From contig NZ_JAHBCJ010000005.1 in the NCBI RefSeq assembly GCF_018390575.1, positions 186,001 to 250,000 of the forward strand: a stretch of 64,000 nt of DNA, read 5' to 3'. Source of the stretch: Bhargavaea massiliensis (GTDB lineage Bacteria > Bacillota > Bacilli > Bacillales_A > Planococcaceae). The translations under genes and the position numbers were made by a program. Below are positions 1-9,469 of this stretch, piece by piece; within the stretch, counting starts at the first letter, position 1, and each line of letters begins with the position of its first letter. Below the pieces are notes generated by a model, which had not been told where the DNA came from, did no database searches, and saw only the letters and a program-made list of their open reading frames with translations.

Positions 1-423
1 ATAACCCGGCATGATGCCGATCTTGCATTCATCCGCCGTGATGACGCCCGGGCAGTTCGGACCGATGAGGCGGGTTTTCTTGCCTTCCATGTAGCGGACA
101 ACTTTGACCATATCAAGAACCGGAATATGTTCCGTGATGCAGATTGCAAGATCCAGCTCTGCGTCAACCGCTTCAAGAATTGCGTCAGCCGCGAATGGAG
201 CCGGAACGTAGATGACGGAGACGGTTGCGCCCGTTTCCTTTACTGCGTCTTCGACTGTGTTGAAAACCGGCACGCCTTCAACTTCCGTTCCGCCTTTTCC
301 TGGAGTCACACCTGCAACGATCTTCGTGCCGTATTCCAACATCTGTTTGGTGTGGAAGAGGGCCGTTGAGCCCGTAATTCCCTGTACAAGTACTTTTGTA
401 TCCTTATCGACATAAATGCCCAT
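1..423 (-). CDS. sucD: Succinyl-CoA ligase alpha subunit, N-terminal part (cut by the window edge)
   Basis: Only the first 141 codons are present. SucD is the CoA-binding, phosphohistidine-carrying subunit of succinyl-CoA synthetase, the substrate-level phosphorylation step of the TCA cycle. Visible are the Rossmann-type CoA-binding start ([20 protein letters not shown]) and the family motif IGPNCPGVI. The phosphorylated His lies further downstream, outside the window. The ATG at 423 follows a GGCGGG ribosome-binding site, 16 nt after the sucC stop, so sucC and sucD form one operon. Identification is secure from sequence and from pairing with sucC. Confidence 0.96.
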   Translation of the reverse strand, partial: MGIYVDKDTKVLVQGITGSTALFHTKQMLEYGTKIVAGVTPGKGGTEVEGVPVFNTVEDAVKETGATVSVIYVPAPFAADAILEAVDAELDLAICITEHIPVLDMVKVVRYMEGKKTRLIGPNCPGVITADECKIGIMPGY

Positions 424-439
424 CGTTTTCCCGCCTTTC

Positions 440-1600
<1,161 letters not shown>

Positions 1601-1646
1601 CTTACATCCTCCAATCGAACTGCTGAATAGTTTCTTGCCATCCCCC

Positions 1647-1675
1647 ATTGTAATCAACCCGCCATAGCTTGTCCA
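1647..1675 (-). promoter_or_regulatory. Predicted sigma-A promoter of sucCD
   Basis: Read on the minus strand, TGGACA (1675-1670) and TACAAT (1652-1647) are separated by exactly 17 bp. It lies in the 85-bp gap between the rnhB stop and the sucC start, about 45 bp upstream of the sucC ATG. Confidence 0.6.
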
Positions 1676-1685
1676 TAATTGTCTT

Positions 1686-2471
1686 TTACTGAACCGGCTT
1701 TCCGCTGGTTCCGACAAGAAATCCGGCCACCGGCGCGAAAGTTTTCCGGTGTTCCGGGCAGGGTCCATGCGTTTCAAGAGCTTCCAGGTGAGCGGCAGTT
1801 CCATATCCGGAGTGCCGGTCAAAGCCGTATGCGGGGTATTGTTCATGCAGCCTGTCCATATAGGCATCCCGCTCCGTCTTTGCCAGAACCGACGCCGCCG
1901 CCACACACAGGCTGAGCGCATCGGCTTTCACGACCGGATGGCATGGGACTTCCCCGCCCAGCGACATGGCATCGGCGATGACCGCGTCGGGCTTTACGGA
2001 CAGCCCGGCCACCGCTTTTTCCATCGATTCACGGGTGGCCCTGTAGATGTTCAGCCGGTCGATTTCCGTTGCAGGCTGAACATGGACTGACCAGGCGACC
2101 GCATGCTTCCTGATCACCGCAGCCAGACGTTCCCGGGCCTCCCGGGAAATCGACTTTGAATCATCCAATCCCGCCAGTTCAGGACATGACGGCGGAAGGA
2201 TAACAGCCGCAGTCACGACCGGACCGGCAAGCGGTCCTCTTCCCGCCTCATCCACGCCTGCCACGGGTGATTCCGCGCTTAGGCGGAACCCATCGTCAAA
2301 TTGTTCCTTTTCAAGGTGTCTCTCCAGCTGGAGTCGTTTTTTATCTTGTTTTCGCTCATAGGAAGCAAGCAGCTTGATGACGCCTGCCCGGCTGTCGTTC
2401 TTTAGTTCGCGAAAGTACGGGTCCCCCTCTTCCGCCGTTTCCAGCCAGGTCCTCACTTCATTGATTGTCAT
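1686..2471 (-). CDS. rnhB: Ribonuclease HII
   Basis: RNase HII nicks 5' of ribonucleotides embedded in DNA, starting ribonucleotide excision repair. The 261-residue product shows the type-2 RNase H core: [13 protein letters not shown] with catalytic Asp74 and Glu75, then VIADAMSL, the conserved GYGT and the C-terminal HRKTFAP. A helical N-terminal extension of about 65 residues is typical of Bacillales RnhB. The ATG at 2471 is a judgement. It matches the family N-terminus but has no clear ribosome-binding site, and an in-frame GTG lies three codons upstream. It follows a terminator and precedes sucCD. The ylqG and ylqH genes found here in B. subtilis are absent. Confidence 0.94.
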   Translation of the reverse strand: MTINEVRTWLETAEEGDPYFRELKNDSRAGVIKLLASYERKQDKKRLQLERHLEKEQFDDGFRLSAESPVAGVDEAGRGPLAGPVVTAAVILPPSCPELAGLDDSKSISREARERLAAVIRKHAVAWSVHVQPATEIDRLNIYRATRESMEKAVAGLSVKPDAVIADAMSLGGEVPCHPVVKADALSLCVAAASVLAKTERDAYMDRLHEQYPAYGFDRHSGYGTAAHLEALETHGPCPEHRKTFAPVAGFLVGTSGKPVQ

Positions 2472-2534
2472 TTTTGACACTTGATGATCAGGCCTTTCCC
2501 GTCTTATGTATTTTCCCGTCCATCCCGAACCGGA

Positions 2535-2571
2535 AATAAAAATGGCACGCCCCCCCTTTCGGCGGCGTGCC
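2535..2571 (-). terminator. Intrinsic terminator after rbgA
   Basis: On the minus strand, GGCACGCC (2571-2564) pairs with GGCGTGCC (2551-2544) and is followed by ATTTTTATTT. It begins a few bases after the rbgA stop codon and ends the lepB-rbgA unit. Confidence 0.85.
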
Positions 2572-2574
2572 TGT

Positions 2575-3426
2575 TCATTGGTCGTCTGCAAAGTCGAAAG
2601 TAAGTCTGCCGAGCTGCTGGTCGCGGATGTCACGGACAATCAGTTCGGACACGCTGTCATAGTCGATGGAGCCGCCTTTTTCATATACCTTGCGGAGCTC
2701 GCCGATCCGCTCATAGGCCCCAGGTATGTCACCGTCCAGCGAGCGGAAGCCGTAGCGGTCCTTAAGCCGGTCGGGATAATGGGACTCGAGGAACTTTAAA
2801 GCGTAGACCGCCAGCTCCTGCTGATCGGTGATGGCATCCTTGATCGCCCCGGTCAGCGCAAGTTTATAGCCGGCCTCCGGGTCTTCAAACTTCGGCCAAA
2901 GAATGCCCGGCGTATCGAGGAGTTCCAGCTCCTTGCCGACTTTGATCCATTGCTGGGCTTTTGTGACGCCCGGCGTATTCCCCGTCTTGGCGATATTCTT
3001 TTTGGCGAGCCGGTTGATGAGTGTCGACTTCCCGACGTTCGGGATACCGACGATCATCGCGCGGATGGCTCTCGGACGGATGCCCTTTGCCTTCATGCGG
3101 TCCCATTTCTCCTTGAGGATCTGCTGGGCCGCTTTGGTCACCTGCTGAAGGCCTTTTCCGTCGAGCGAGTTGATCGCCACCGCTTCGGTTCCGCTTTCCC
3201 GGAATTTCTCCAGCCAGCGGGCGGTCTCGGCATCGTCTGCCATATCTTTTTTATTGAGGATGACCAGCCGGGGTTTCCGGCTGATAATGTCATCGATCAT
3301 CGGGTTTCTGGAAGACTGCGGAAGCCTGGCGTCAATCAGTTCGAAGACGATGTCGACCATCTTCAGCTGTTCGGTGACTTCCCGCCTGGCCTTCGCCATA
3401 TGTCCCGGGAACCATTGGATTGTCAT
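2575..3426 (-). CDS. rbgA: 50S ribosome biogenesis GTPase RbgA (YlqF)
   Basis: RbgA is a circularly permuted GTPase needed for late assembly of the 50S subunit, including entry of L16 and neighbouring proteins. The G motifs appear in the permuted order G4-G1-G3: NKKD at 58-61, the P-loop GIPNVGKS at 127-134 and DTPG at 171-174. The C-terminal half is the expected RNA-binding ANTAR-like helical region. At 283 residues it has the family length. It sits directly behind lepB, in the order rplS-lepB-rbgA-rnhB. Confidence 0.97.
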   Translation of the reverse strand: MTIQWFPGHMAKARREVTEQLKMVDIVFELIDARLPQSSRNPMIDDIISRKPRLVILNKKDMADDAETARWLEKFRESGTEAVAINSLDGKGLQQVTKAAQQILKEKWDRMKAKGIRPRAIRAMIVGIPNVGKSTLINRLAKKNIAKTGNTPGVTKAQQWIKVGKELELLDTPGILWPKFEDPEAGYKLALTGAIKDAITDQQELAVYALKFLESHYPDRLKDRYGFRSLDGDIPGAYERIGELRKVYEKGGSIDYDSVSELIVRDIRDQQLGRLTFDFADDQ

Positions 3427-3440
3427 GAATCACACCTCCG

Positions 3441-3998
3441 TTACTTGACGAGCCCGATATCTTCCATCGGCCAGAAGATCAGGCTCGTGCTGCCGATGAT
3501 CTCATCGAACGGGATGACGCCGATGTGGCGGGAGTCCTTGCTGAACCTCCGGTTATCGCCCATGACAAAAACATGGCCTTCCGGAACGGTCTCCCGCTGG
3601 ATCTTTTCTTCAAGCGTGAAGTCCTCAGTCAGCGTTCCGTCCGTAACCGCTTCCTTATACTCATCCAAATACGGTTCATCGTATGCTTCCCCATTGATGA
3701 ACAGCTGGTCATCCCGGTACTCGATGTGATCGCCCGGGAGCCCGATGACCCGCTTGATGTAATCTTTCTGTTCCGGTGCATGGAAGACGACGATATCGAA
3801 CCGCTCCGGCCCGCCGATCGAATAGCCGATTTTGTTGACAATCATTTTGTCTCCATCCTCGAGCGTCGGCATCATGGACTCCCCGTCTACGACAATCGGC
3901 GTAAAGAGGAAATACCGGATGATGGCAGCCAGCCCGAACGCGATGAGAAGAACTTTCGTCCATTCCCACAGTTCATTTTTCTGTTTCTCTTCTGTCAT
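3441..3998 (-). CDS. lepB: Type I signal peptidase
   Basis: This membrane serine protease removes signal peptides from exported proteins. The 185-residue product has one N-terminal membrane segment (about 15-34), the nucleophile Ser41 in GESMMPTLEDGD and the general-base Lys82 in YIKRVIGLPGD, with the later GDNRRFSKDSRHIG box. The ATG at 3998 follows GGGAGG at good spacing and was preferred over an in-frame TTG at 4019. A strong promoter lies just upstream. B. subtilis has no signal peptidase gene at this site, though I recall the arrangement from other Bacillales. Confidence 0.95.
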   Translation of the reverse strand: MTEEKQKNELWEWTKVLLIAFGLAAIIRYFLFTPIVVDGESMMPTLEDGDKMIVNKIGYSIGGPERFDIVVFHAPEQKDYIKRVIGLPGDHIEYRDDQLFINGEAYDEPYLDEYKEAVTDGTLTEDFTLEEKIQRETVPEGHVFVMGDNRRFSKDSRHIGVIPFDEIIGSTSLIFWPMEDIGLVK

Positions 3999-4028
3999 CC
4001 CGTTGGCCTCCCTGTTCAATCTGATTCC

Positions 4029-4057
4029 ATTATAGAGTGTATGAAAGACTGAGGCAA
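4029..4057 (-). promoter_or_regulatory. Predicted sigma-A promoter of lepB-rbgA
   Basis: TTGCCT (4057-4052) and a perfect TATAAT (4034-4029) are 17 bp apart on the minus strand, about 30 bp upstream of the lepB ATG. The -35 box lies in the T-tract of the rplS terminator. Confidence 0.7.
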
Positions 4058-4086
4058 AAAGAAAAGGAGCCGGACAGGCCGGCCCC
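4056..4086 (-). terminator. Intrinsic terminator after rplS
   Basis: On the minus strand GGGGCCGG (4086-4079) pairs with CCGGCTCC (4073-4066), with one G-U pair, and is followed by TTTTCTTTTT. It closes the rplS unit 14 bp after its stop codon. Confidence 0.85.
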
Positions 4087-4099
4087 TTTCGAATGTCGT

Positions 4100-4444
4100 T
4101 TATCGAATTTCTTTGATGCGGGCAGCTTTTCCGCGAAGGTTGCGGAGATAGTACAGCTTCGCACGGCGAACTTTACCGCGGCGAATCACTTCAAGTTTCG
4201 CAATTTTCGGCGTGTGCACAGGGAAAGTACGCTCAACCCCTACACCGTAGGAGATCTTGCGGACTGTGAATGTCTCGCTGATGCCGCCGCCGCGACGCTT
4301 GATGACAACCCCTTCGTATACCTGGATCCGCTCACGCGTACCCTCGACGACTTTTACGTGTACACGTACTGTGTCGCCCGGGCGGAAAGCCGGAAGGTCT
4401 GAACGAAGTTGTTCCTTCGTGATTTCTGCAATAATGTTTTGCAT
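4100..4444 (-). CDS. rplS: 50S ribosomal protein L19
   Basis: L19 lies at the interface of the large and small ribosomal subunits. The product is 114 residues and matches the family end to end, with the [13 protein letters not shown] start, [10 protein letters not shown] and the basic C-terminus [20 protein letters not shown]. The ATG at 4444 follows a clear AAGGAGAGG. The gene has its own promoter and a structured leader, and it ends in a strong terminator, so its expression is at least partly independent of trmD upstream. Confidence 0.98.
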   Translation of the reverse strand: MQNIIAEITKEQLRSDLPAFRPGDTVRVHVKVVEGTRERIQVYEGVVIKRRGGGISETFTVRKISYGVGVERTFPVHTPKIAKLEVIRRGKVRRAKLYYLRNLRGKAARIKEIR

Positions 4445-4530
4445 GTTTTCCTCTCCTTACTACAGATGCTCATGCACAAATTGCCTTTGCAGCGGAACAC
4501 CGTAATCGAGTGCTTCACACAGAAGCACGG
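4445..4530 (-). promoter_or_regulatory. rplS 5' leader, probably an L19 leader element
   Basis: The roughly 85-nt untranslated leader contains a perfect 7-bp hairpin (GTGCTTC/GAAGCAC, 4528-4510) and a GC-containing stretch ahead of the ribosome-binding site. An autoregulatory L19 leader is known in Firmicutes. Position and size fit, but I did not fold it against the family model. Confidence 0.4.
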
Positions 4531-4535
4531 GACTT

Positions 4536-4564
4536 ATCATACCACAGGCAAGGTCTCCGGGCAA
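4536..4564 (-). promoter_or_regulatory. Predicted sigma-A promoter of rplS
   Basis: TTGCCC (4564-4559) and TATGAT (4541-4536) are 17 bp apart on the minus strand, directly behind trmD. The -35 is part of a small hairpin (TCCGGGC/GCCCGGA) that lacks a T-tract. Confidence 0.6.
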
Positions 4565-4573
4565 GCCCGGAAC

Positions 4574-5308
4574 TCACTCTTCTTTCTGCCAGCCGAGGCG
4601 GCGGAGCACTTCTATCTGGCGGCCGGTGAGTTCGGCGTCATCGAGAAGGTCGGGCCTCCGCTCCAATGTGCGCCGGAGCGACTGCTCTTCTCGCCAGCGC
4701 TCGATTTCCGCATGATTTCCGGACAGGAGGACATCGGGCACCTTCATCCCCCTGAAATCCGCAGGACGGGTGTAGTGGGGATGTTCCAGGAACCCGGTAG
4801 AAAAGGAATCCAGTGCCGGTGATTCCTCGTTTCCGAGCACTCCCGGCAGGAGCCGGACCACGCTGTCGATGACCGTCATCGCCGCCAGTTCCCCTCCGGT
4901 TAGGACAAAGTCCCCGATGGAGATTTCGTCGGTGATGAGGTGCTCGCGGATCCGTTCGTCATAGCCCTCATAGTGCCCGCACAGAAAAATGAGGTCTTCC
5001 TCCTGCGCCAGTTCTTCGGCCTTTTTCTGGGTGAACCGTTCCCCCTGCGGGCACATGAGGATGATTCTCGGTGAACGGCTTTCCGAAAGGCTTTCCACAG
5101 CACGGAACAGCGGCTCGGGTTTCAATACCATGCCGGCCCCTCCGCCGTATGGATAATCATCGACCTTGTGATGCTTGTCCGTGGCAAATTCGCGGAAATC
5201 CTGTACCGAAAGGTCGACGGCTCCGCTGTCCTGTGCTCGTTTCAGGATGGATGCATTGAAAACGCCGCCGAACATTTCCGGAAATATGGATAGGACTGAA
5301 ATTTTCAT
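4574..5308 (-). CDS. trmD: tRNA (guanine-37-N1)-methyltransferase
   Basis: TrmD methylates G37 next to the anticodon of tRNAs reading CNN codons, preventing +1 frameshifting. The 244-residue protein has the SPOUT trefoil-knot signatures: the start [34 protein letters not shown] and [13 protein letters not shown]. Its ATG overlaps the rimM stop by one base (TGATG), so the two are translationally coupled, as in most bacteria with the rpsP-rimM-trmD-rplS order. Confidence 0.98.
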   Translation of the reverse strand: MKISVLSIFPEMFGGVFNASILKRAQDSGAVDLSVQDFREFATDKHHKVDDYPYGGGAGMVLKPEPLFRAVESLSESRSPRIILMCPQGERFTQKKAEELAQEEDLIFLCGHYEGYDERIREHLITDEISIGDFVLTGGELAAMTVIDSVVRLLPGVLGNEESPALDSFSTGFLEHPHYTRPADFRGMKVPDVLLSGNHAEIERWREEQSLRRTLERRPDLLDDAELTGRQIEVLRRLGWQKEE

Positions 5309-5823
5309 CAGGACAGCAGCCCTTCGATCGGATCGATGACGATCCGCTTGTTTTCAGTGTCGACTTCCAGGACGACATCTTCGATATACGGAATGTAATG
5401 CATTTTGCCTTCAGGCGGCTTCACAGCCCAGACGTCATTCGCTCCCGTCTCCAGAACCTCGGTCACCTCGCCGATTTCATGGCCTTCCTGGTCGACGACG
5501 GTGCAGCCGATGATTTCATGGTAGTAGAATTCGCCTTCTTCCAGTTCCCCGAGGTCCTCATCGGGCACTTTCAGGATGCCATCGCGATACTTTTCCACAT
5601 CATTAATGGACGTGTGGTCTTCGAATGTAAGGAGATTGAAGTTCTTATGGGTGCGGTGGGATGCCACGGTCAGCATAATTGGTTCCTTTGCGCCCGGCAT
5701 GAAGAGCCCGAGGCGCGCCCCTTTCGCATAGCGTTCCTCCGGGAAATCCGTCCGTGACATCACGCGGACTTCTCCTCGGATGCCGTGCGTGTTGACGATT
5801 TTCCCGACGTTATACCAGTTCAT
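5308..5823 (-). CDS. rimM: Ribosome maturation factor RimM
   Basis: RimM helps assemble the 30S head, acting near S19. The 171-residue product has the N-terminal RimM beta-barrel ([17 protein letters not shown], then [20 protein letters not shown]) and a C-terminal PRC-barrel ([24 protein letters not shown]). The frame is open 17 codons further upstream, but the ATG at 5823 has GGAGGACGACGC before it and matches the family start. In B. subtilis ylqD lies between khpA and rimM; here only a 64-bp gap with a hairpin is present. Confidence 0.96.
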   Translation of the reverse strand: MNWYNVGKIVNTHGIRGEVRVMSRTDFPEERYAKGARLGLFMPGAKEPIMLTVASHRTHKNFNLLTFEDHTSINDVEKYRDGILKVPDEDLGELEEGEFYYHEIIGCTVVDQEGHEIGEVTEVLETGANDVWAVKPPEGKMHYIPYIEDVVLEVDTENKRIVIDPIEGLLS

Positions 5824-5856
5824 GCGTCGTCCTCCTTCATCGGTTTTCCGGGGTAT

Positions 5857-5887
5857 GAAAAAGGAAGGAACCAAAATCGTCCCTTCC
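5857..5887 (-). terminator. Intrinsic terminator or attenuator between khpA and rimM
   Basis: On the minus strand GGAAGGGA (5887-5880) pairs with TTCCTTCC (5870-5863) with one G-U, followed by TTTTTC. It begins right after the khpA stop. No good promoter is visible before rimM, so rimM-trmD may depend on partial readthrough. Confidence 0.7.
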
Positions 5888-6121
5888 TTAATCCATGATG
5901 TCGACGCGCACCCGTTTCCGGCCTGCGCCTTCAGCTGAATTTACGACAGTCCGGATCGCGGATGCCACCCGGCCCTGTTTGCCGATCACTTTCCCCATGT
6001 CTTCCGGGTGGACGGACAGTGAGCAGACGAGCCTGCCCTGCCGTTCTTCCACGCCGATCCGAACATCATCCGGATGGTCAACGAGCGGTTTGACGATCGT
6101 TTCAATCAGCTTTTTCATCAT
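5888..6121 (-). CDS. khpA: KH-domain RNA-binding protein KhpA (YlqC)
   Basis: This is a small single-KH protein of 77 residues with the RNA-binding loop GKVIGKQGR (about 43-51). In Firmicutes KhpA pairs with KhpB (Jag) and affects cell elongation and post-transcriptional control. Two consecutive ATGs (6121 and 6118) follow GGAGG, and either could be used. It is placed between rpsP and rimM as in B. subtilis. Confidence 0.93.
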   Translation of the reverse strand: MMKKLIETIVKPLVDHPDDVRIGVEERQGRLVCSLSVHPEDMGKVIGKQGRVASAIRTVVNSAEGAGRKRVRVDIMD

Positions 6122-6136
6122 GTCGCCTCCGTCAAA

Positions 6137-6409
6137 TTATTTTGCGGTCTTGGCGTTATGGAATTTCTCCATGATTCCCTGCGTAGCGAGCAGGTTGCGT
6201 ACCGTATCAGAAGGCTTCGCGCCGTTCTGGAGCCATTTGAGTGCAAGCTCTTCGTCGATCTTGAGCTCAGCCGGCTTCGTGAGCGGGTTGTATGTGCCGA
6301 TCGTTTCAATCTGGCGGCCGTCACGAGGGGAACGGGAATCTGCTACTACAATACGGTAGAAAGGCGTCTTTTTTGCGCCCATACGCTTAAGTCGAATTTT
6401 AACTGCCAT
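6137..6409 (-). CDS. rpsP: 30S ribosomal protein S16
   Basis: S16 is a primary 30S assembly protein. The 90-residue product begins [20 protein letters not shown] and is collinear with the family. The ATG at 6409 is preceded by GGAGGTGCTAACC; an in-frame ATG three codons upstream was rejected because the ribosome-binding site is placed for the inner one. It heads the rpsP-khpA-rimM-trmD unit. Confidence 0.97.
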   Translation of the reverse strand: MAVKIRLKRMGAKKTPFYRIVVADSRSPRDGRQIETIGTYNPLTKPAELKIDEELALKWLQNGAKPSDTVRNLLATQGIMEKFHNAKTAK

Positions 6410-6444
6410 GGTTAGCACCTCCGAATAGTTTCACACAAGATAGT

Positions 6445-6473
6445 ATATTACCAAGTCATTTTTGGTTTGTAAA
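6445..6473 (-). promoter_or_regulatory. Candidate sigma-A promoter of rpsP
   Basis: TTTACA (6473-6468) and TAATAT (6450-6445) are 17 bp apart on the minus strand; a better hexamer TATACT lies three bases further downstream. The -35 is the end of an 18-mer repeated exactly at 23724-23741. Confidence 0.5.
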
Positions 6474-6500
6474 GTGTTTTTTCTTAACACCTTAATTAAG

Positions 6501-6611
6501 GCTGATTTCCGCTCCGGGCGGACGCTTTCCGCGGGGAAGGTATCGAGCCCCTTTCAGGGTCTCTCCTCGCTTCCTTTTCCGCAGGAGTCGCCGCCCTCCG
6601 CTCCAATCAGC
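6501..6611. repeat. 111-bp imperfect palindromic dispersed repeat
   Basis: The ends are inverted: GCTGATTTCCGCTCCGGGCGG on one side, and the complement of CCGCCCTCCGCTCCAATCAGC on the other, with internal GC-rich half-sites (CTTTCCGCGGGG and GCAGGAGTCGCC). From memory, elements of this type are scattered between genes in Bacillus and Planococcaceae genomes; only one copy is in this window. It occupies most of the 256-bp gap between rpsP and ffh and could fold into a long hairpin in transcripts leaving ffh. No coding capacity is seen. Confidence 0.75.
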
Positions 6612-6665
6612 TATAAAGTGAGTTTCCAATGAATGTGTCAGCTGTAGTGCGCCTGTCACAACTTA

Positions 6666-8024
6666 TTACTTGAACAGTGAATCAAGTCCGGGCATTTTCA
6701 TTTTCCGTTTGCCTTTGCCCTGCTGCATGTTCGACATTTGTTTCATCATCTTTTTCATCTCGTCGAATTGTTTGAGCAGGCGGTTTACTTCCTGGATGGT
6801 TGTGCCGGAACCGCGCGCGATGCGCTTTTTGCGGCTGGAGTTGATGATTTCCGGCTTTGACTTTTCTTCGGTCGTCATCGATTTGATGACGGCCTCCACA
6901 CGGCCCATCTGTTTTTCGTCCACCTTCACGTTGTCGATACCTTTGATTTTGCCGGCGCCCGGGAGCATTTTGAGGATCTCATCGAGAGGCCCCATCTTCT
7001 TCACCTGCTCCAGTTGCTCAAGGAAGTCGTCGAACGTGAACGACTGGTCACGGAACTTTTGCTCCAGTTCCTTTGCCTTCTGTTCGTCGACATTGGACTG
7101 AGCCTTTTCGATCAGTGACATGACGTCACCCATCCCGAGGATCCGGGACGCCATCCGCTCCGGATGGAACGGTTCGAGCGCGTCGAGTTTCTCGCCCATC
7201 CCGGCAAACTTGATCGGCTTGCCGGTGACGGAACGGATCGAGAGCGCGGCACCGCCGCGGGTGTCGCCGTCCAGTTTTGTCAGGACGACGCCTGTCACGC
7301 CAACCTGCTGGTCAAATGTTTCCGCCACGTTTGCAGCAACCTGTCCGGTCATCGCATCGACGACGAGGTAGACCTCATCCGGATTCACAGCGCTATGGAT
7401 ATCCCGGAGTTCCTGCATCAGGTCCTCGTCGATCTGAAGCCGGCCCGCCGTGTCGATGAAGACGACATCGTGGTGGTCTTCCTTCGCCTTGGCGATGGCC
7501 TGTTTGGCGATATCGACCGGGTTCGCCTCGGTCCCGAGCTGGAACACCGGCATGCCGAGCTGCTTGCCGATCGTCTCCAGCTGCTGGATCGCCGCCGGAC
7601 GGTATACGTCTGCAGCGGCCAGGAGCGGTTTCCGGTTGTATTTCTTTCGGATAAGGTTTGCGAGCTTGCCGGTTGTCGTAGTCTTCCCTGCACCCTGCAG
7701 TCCCACCATCATGATGACGGTCGGCGGCTTTTTGGCGAATGTGATCGATTCTGCTTCGCCGCCCATCAGGTCAGCCAGTTCATCGCGGACGATCTTGACG
7801 ACCTGCTGTCCCGGTGTCAGGCTCTCCATCACGTCCGATCCGACAGCACGCTCGCTCACTTTCTTGACGAATTCCTTGACGACCTTCAGGTTGACGTCGG
7901 CCTCAATCAGCGCGAAACGGACTTCGCGCATCATCTCTTTGACGTCGGTCTCGGTCACTTTCCCCTTGCCCTTGATTTTCTGAAGCGTTTGCTGCAGGCG
8001 CTCGCCCAATCCTTCAAATGCCAT
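6666..8024 (-). CDS. ffh: Signal recognition particle protein Ffh (SRP54)
   Basis: Ffh is the GTPase that, with 4.5S RNA, recognises nascent membrane and secreted proteins and docks on FtsY. Over 452 residues it has the N domain (1-95), the G domain with P-loop GLQGAGKT (108-115), DTAGR and TKLDGD, and the methionine-rich M domain ending MKKMMKQMSNMQQGKGKRKMKMPG, which binds signal peptides and SRP RNA. It is 17 bp downstream of ylxM and shares its promoter. Confidence 0.98.
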   Translation of the reverse strand: MAFEGLGERLQQTLQKIKGKGKVTETDVKEMMREVRFALIEADVNLKVVKEFVKKVSERAVGSDVMESLTPGQQVVKIVRDELADLMGGEAESITFAKKPPTVIMMVGLQGAGKTTTTGKLANLIRKKYNRKPLLAAADVYRPAAIQQLETIGKQLGMPVFQLGTEANPVDIAKQAIAKAKEDHHDVVFIDTAGRLQIDEDLMQELRDIHSAVNPDEVYLVVDAMTGQVAANVAETFDQQVGVTGVVLTKLDGDTRGGAALSIRSVTGKPIKFAGMGEKLDALEPFHPERMASRILGMGDVMSLIEKAQSNVDEQKAKELEQKFRDQSFTFDDFLEQLEQVKKMGPLDEILKMLPGAGKIKGIDNVKVDEKQMGRVEAVIKSMTTEEKSKPEIINSSRKKRIARGSGTTIQEVNRLLKQFDEMKKMMKQMSNMQQGKGKRKMKMPGLDSLFK

Positions 8025-8041
8025 CGATTGCCCGCCTCCTA

Positions 8042-8377
8042 TCAGTCGAATTCTTTCAGTTCATGCAAGCGCCGGACGAGATCGCCGGCATCCGTCCCGC
8101 CTTGTTCCACATCGGCAACAAGCGCGTCGACGGCTTCCAGCCGCTGACGGAACTTGCTGAAAAGCTGGAGCTTCTGCTCGTACTCTTCAAGCATCGCCTC
8201 CGTGCGGCGGATATTGTCATAGACCGCCTGCCGGGAAATTTCATATTGCTCCGCAATCTCCCCCAGGGACAGGTCGTTCAAATAATACAGGTCCATATAG
8301 CTTCGTTGCTTCTCGGTCAGCAATGCCTGATAGAAGTCAAACAGGAAGTTCATCCGGGTTGTTTTTTCAAGCAGCAT
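8042..8377 (-). CDS. ylxM: SRP-associated helix-turn-helix protein YlxM
   Basis: The 111-residue protein is a sigma-70 region-4-like helix-turn-helix ([20 protein letters not shown], about 37-56) with a coiled C-terminus. YlxM (UPF0122) is always next to ffh in Firmicutes, and in streptococci it modulates SRP GTPase activity. The ATG at 8377 follows GGAGGG. It heads the ylxM-ffh unit behind a near-consensus promoter. Confidence 0.93.
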   Translation of the reverse strand: MLLEKTTRMNFLFDFYQALLTEKQRSYMDLYYLNDLSLGEIAEQYEISRQAVYDNIRRTEAMLEEYEQKLQLFSKFRQRLEAVDALVADVEQGGTDAGDLVRRLHELKEFD

Positions 8378-8409
8378 GAAAGTCCCTCCTTCCCGTCTCC
8401 GTCAAGAGA

Positions 8410-8438
8410 ATTCTATACAGGGAAAATCCTCCTGTCAA
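8410..8438 (-). promoter_or_regulatory. Predicted strong sigma-A promoter of ylxM-ffh
   Basis: A perfect TTGACA (8438-8433) and TAGAAT (8415-8410) are 17 bp apart on the minus strand, 33 bp upstream of the ylxM ATG and just behind ftsY. Confidence 0.8.
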
Positions 8439-8455
8439 GTAAATTCCCTTGTCTT

Positions 8456-9469
8456 TCAATCTTCCCCCTGGTCACCGGCTTCGGCCGCTTCCTGTTCGAG
8501 TCCTTCCGCAAAAAGACCGTATACGTATCGCTCCGCATCAAATGGCTGGAGATCTTCCATGCCCTCCCCAAGACCGACAAATTTGACCGGAATGCCGAGC
8601 TTGTTGCGGATGGCGAGGACAATGCCGCCTTTTGCGGTGCCGTCCAGCTTTGTCAGGACAATTCCCGTGACATCCGTCGCTTCCTTGAATGTCTCCGCCT
8701 GGATGAGGGCGTTCTGACCGGTTGTCGCGTCAAGAGCAAGCAATGTCTCGTGCGGCGCGCCCGGCAACTCCCGGCCGATCACCCTGTGCACCTTCTCAAG
8801 TTCATTCATCAGGTTGACTTTGTTTTGGAGACGCCCTGCGGTATCGCAGATCAGGACGTCCACGTTCCGGTTTTTCGCCGCCCTTACCGCATCGTACATA
8901 ACAGCGGCCGGGTCCGAATTTTCCGCCTGGCGGATCACTTCCGCACCGACACGGTCGCCCCATACCTGGAGCTGATCGATCGCTCCTGCCCGGAATGTAT
9001 CACCGGCTGCCAGCATGACGGATTTTCCTTCACCGATGAACCGGTGCGCCAGTTTGCCGATCGTCGTCGTCTTGCCGACGCCGTTGACGCCCACCAGAAG
9101 GATGACTGTCGGTCCCTCATCCTGCATATTGAGGCTGCCTTCACCCTCTTCGCCCTTGTGGTAGATGTCGACCAGCTTCTCGGATATTGCGGTCTGGATG
9201 CCTTCTGTATCCTTGACGTTCCGGCGCTGCACTTCAAATCGCAGGTCATCCATCAGCTCCATGACCGTCTCGAATCCGACATCCGCCTGAAGCAGTAGAT
9301 CCTCAAGCTCCTCGAAAAAGTCTTCATCCACCTTCCGGTAACGGGCGATGAGGTCGTTGACTTTGGATGTGAACGATGTTCTCGTCTTTTCCAATCCGTC
9401 TTTATATTTTTCAGTCGTTTCATCCGGCTTGCCGGTCATTTTCTCTTTCAGTTTCTTGAAAAAACTCAT
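8456..9469 (-). CDS. ftsY: Signal recognition particle receptor FtsY
   Basis: FtsY is the membrane-docking GTPase that pairs with Ffh. The 337-residue product has a short charged N-terminus (no long acidic A domain, as usual in Bacillales), the NG domain with P-loop GVNGVGKT (127-134), the DTAGRLQ and TKLDG motifs, and an acidic tail. Its ATG overlaps the smc stop (ATGA), giving the conserved rnc-smc-ftsY order. Confidence 0.98.
   Translation of the reverse strand: MSFFKKLKEKMTGKPDETTEKYKDGLEKTRTSFTSKVNDLIARYRKVDEDFFEELEDLLLQADVGFETVMELMDDLRFEVQRRNVKDTEGIQTAISEKLVDIYHKGEEGEGSLNMQDEGPTVILLVGVNGVGKTTTIGKLAHRFIGEGKSVMLAAGDTFRAGAIDQLQVWGDRVGAEVIRQAENSDPAAVMYDAVRAAKNRNVDVLICDTAGRLQNKVNLMNELEKVHRVIGRELPGAPHETLLALDATTGQNALIQAETFKEATDVTGIVLTKLDGTAKGGIVLAIRNKLGIPVKFVGLGEGMEDLQPFDAERYVYGLFAEGLEQEAAEAGDQGED

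Noticed and set aside
1601-1921. N-terminal extension of sucC by 107 codons
   Set aside because: The extension overlaps rnhB in another frame, lacks family similarity, and the inner ATG has a strong ribosome-binding site.
4559-4573. Hairpin TCCGGGC/GCCCGGA after trmD as a terminator
   Set aside because: There is no T-tract, and it overlaps the -35 of the rplS promoter.
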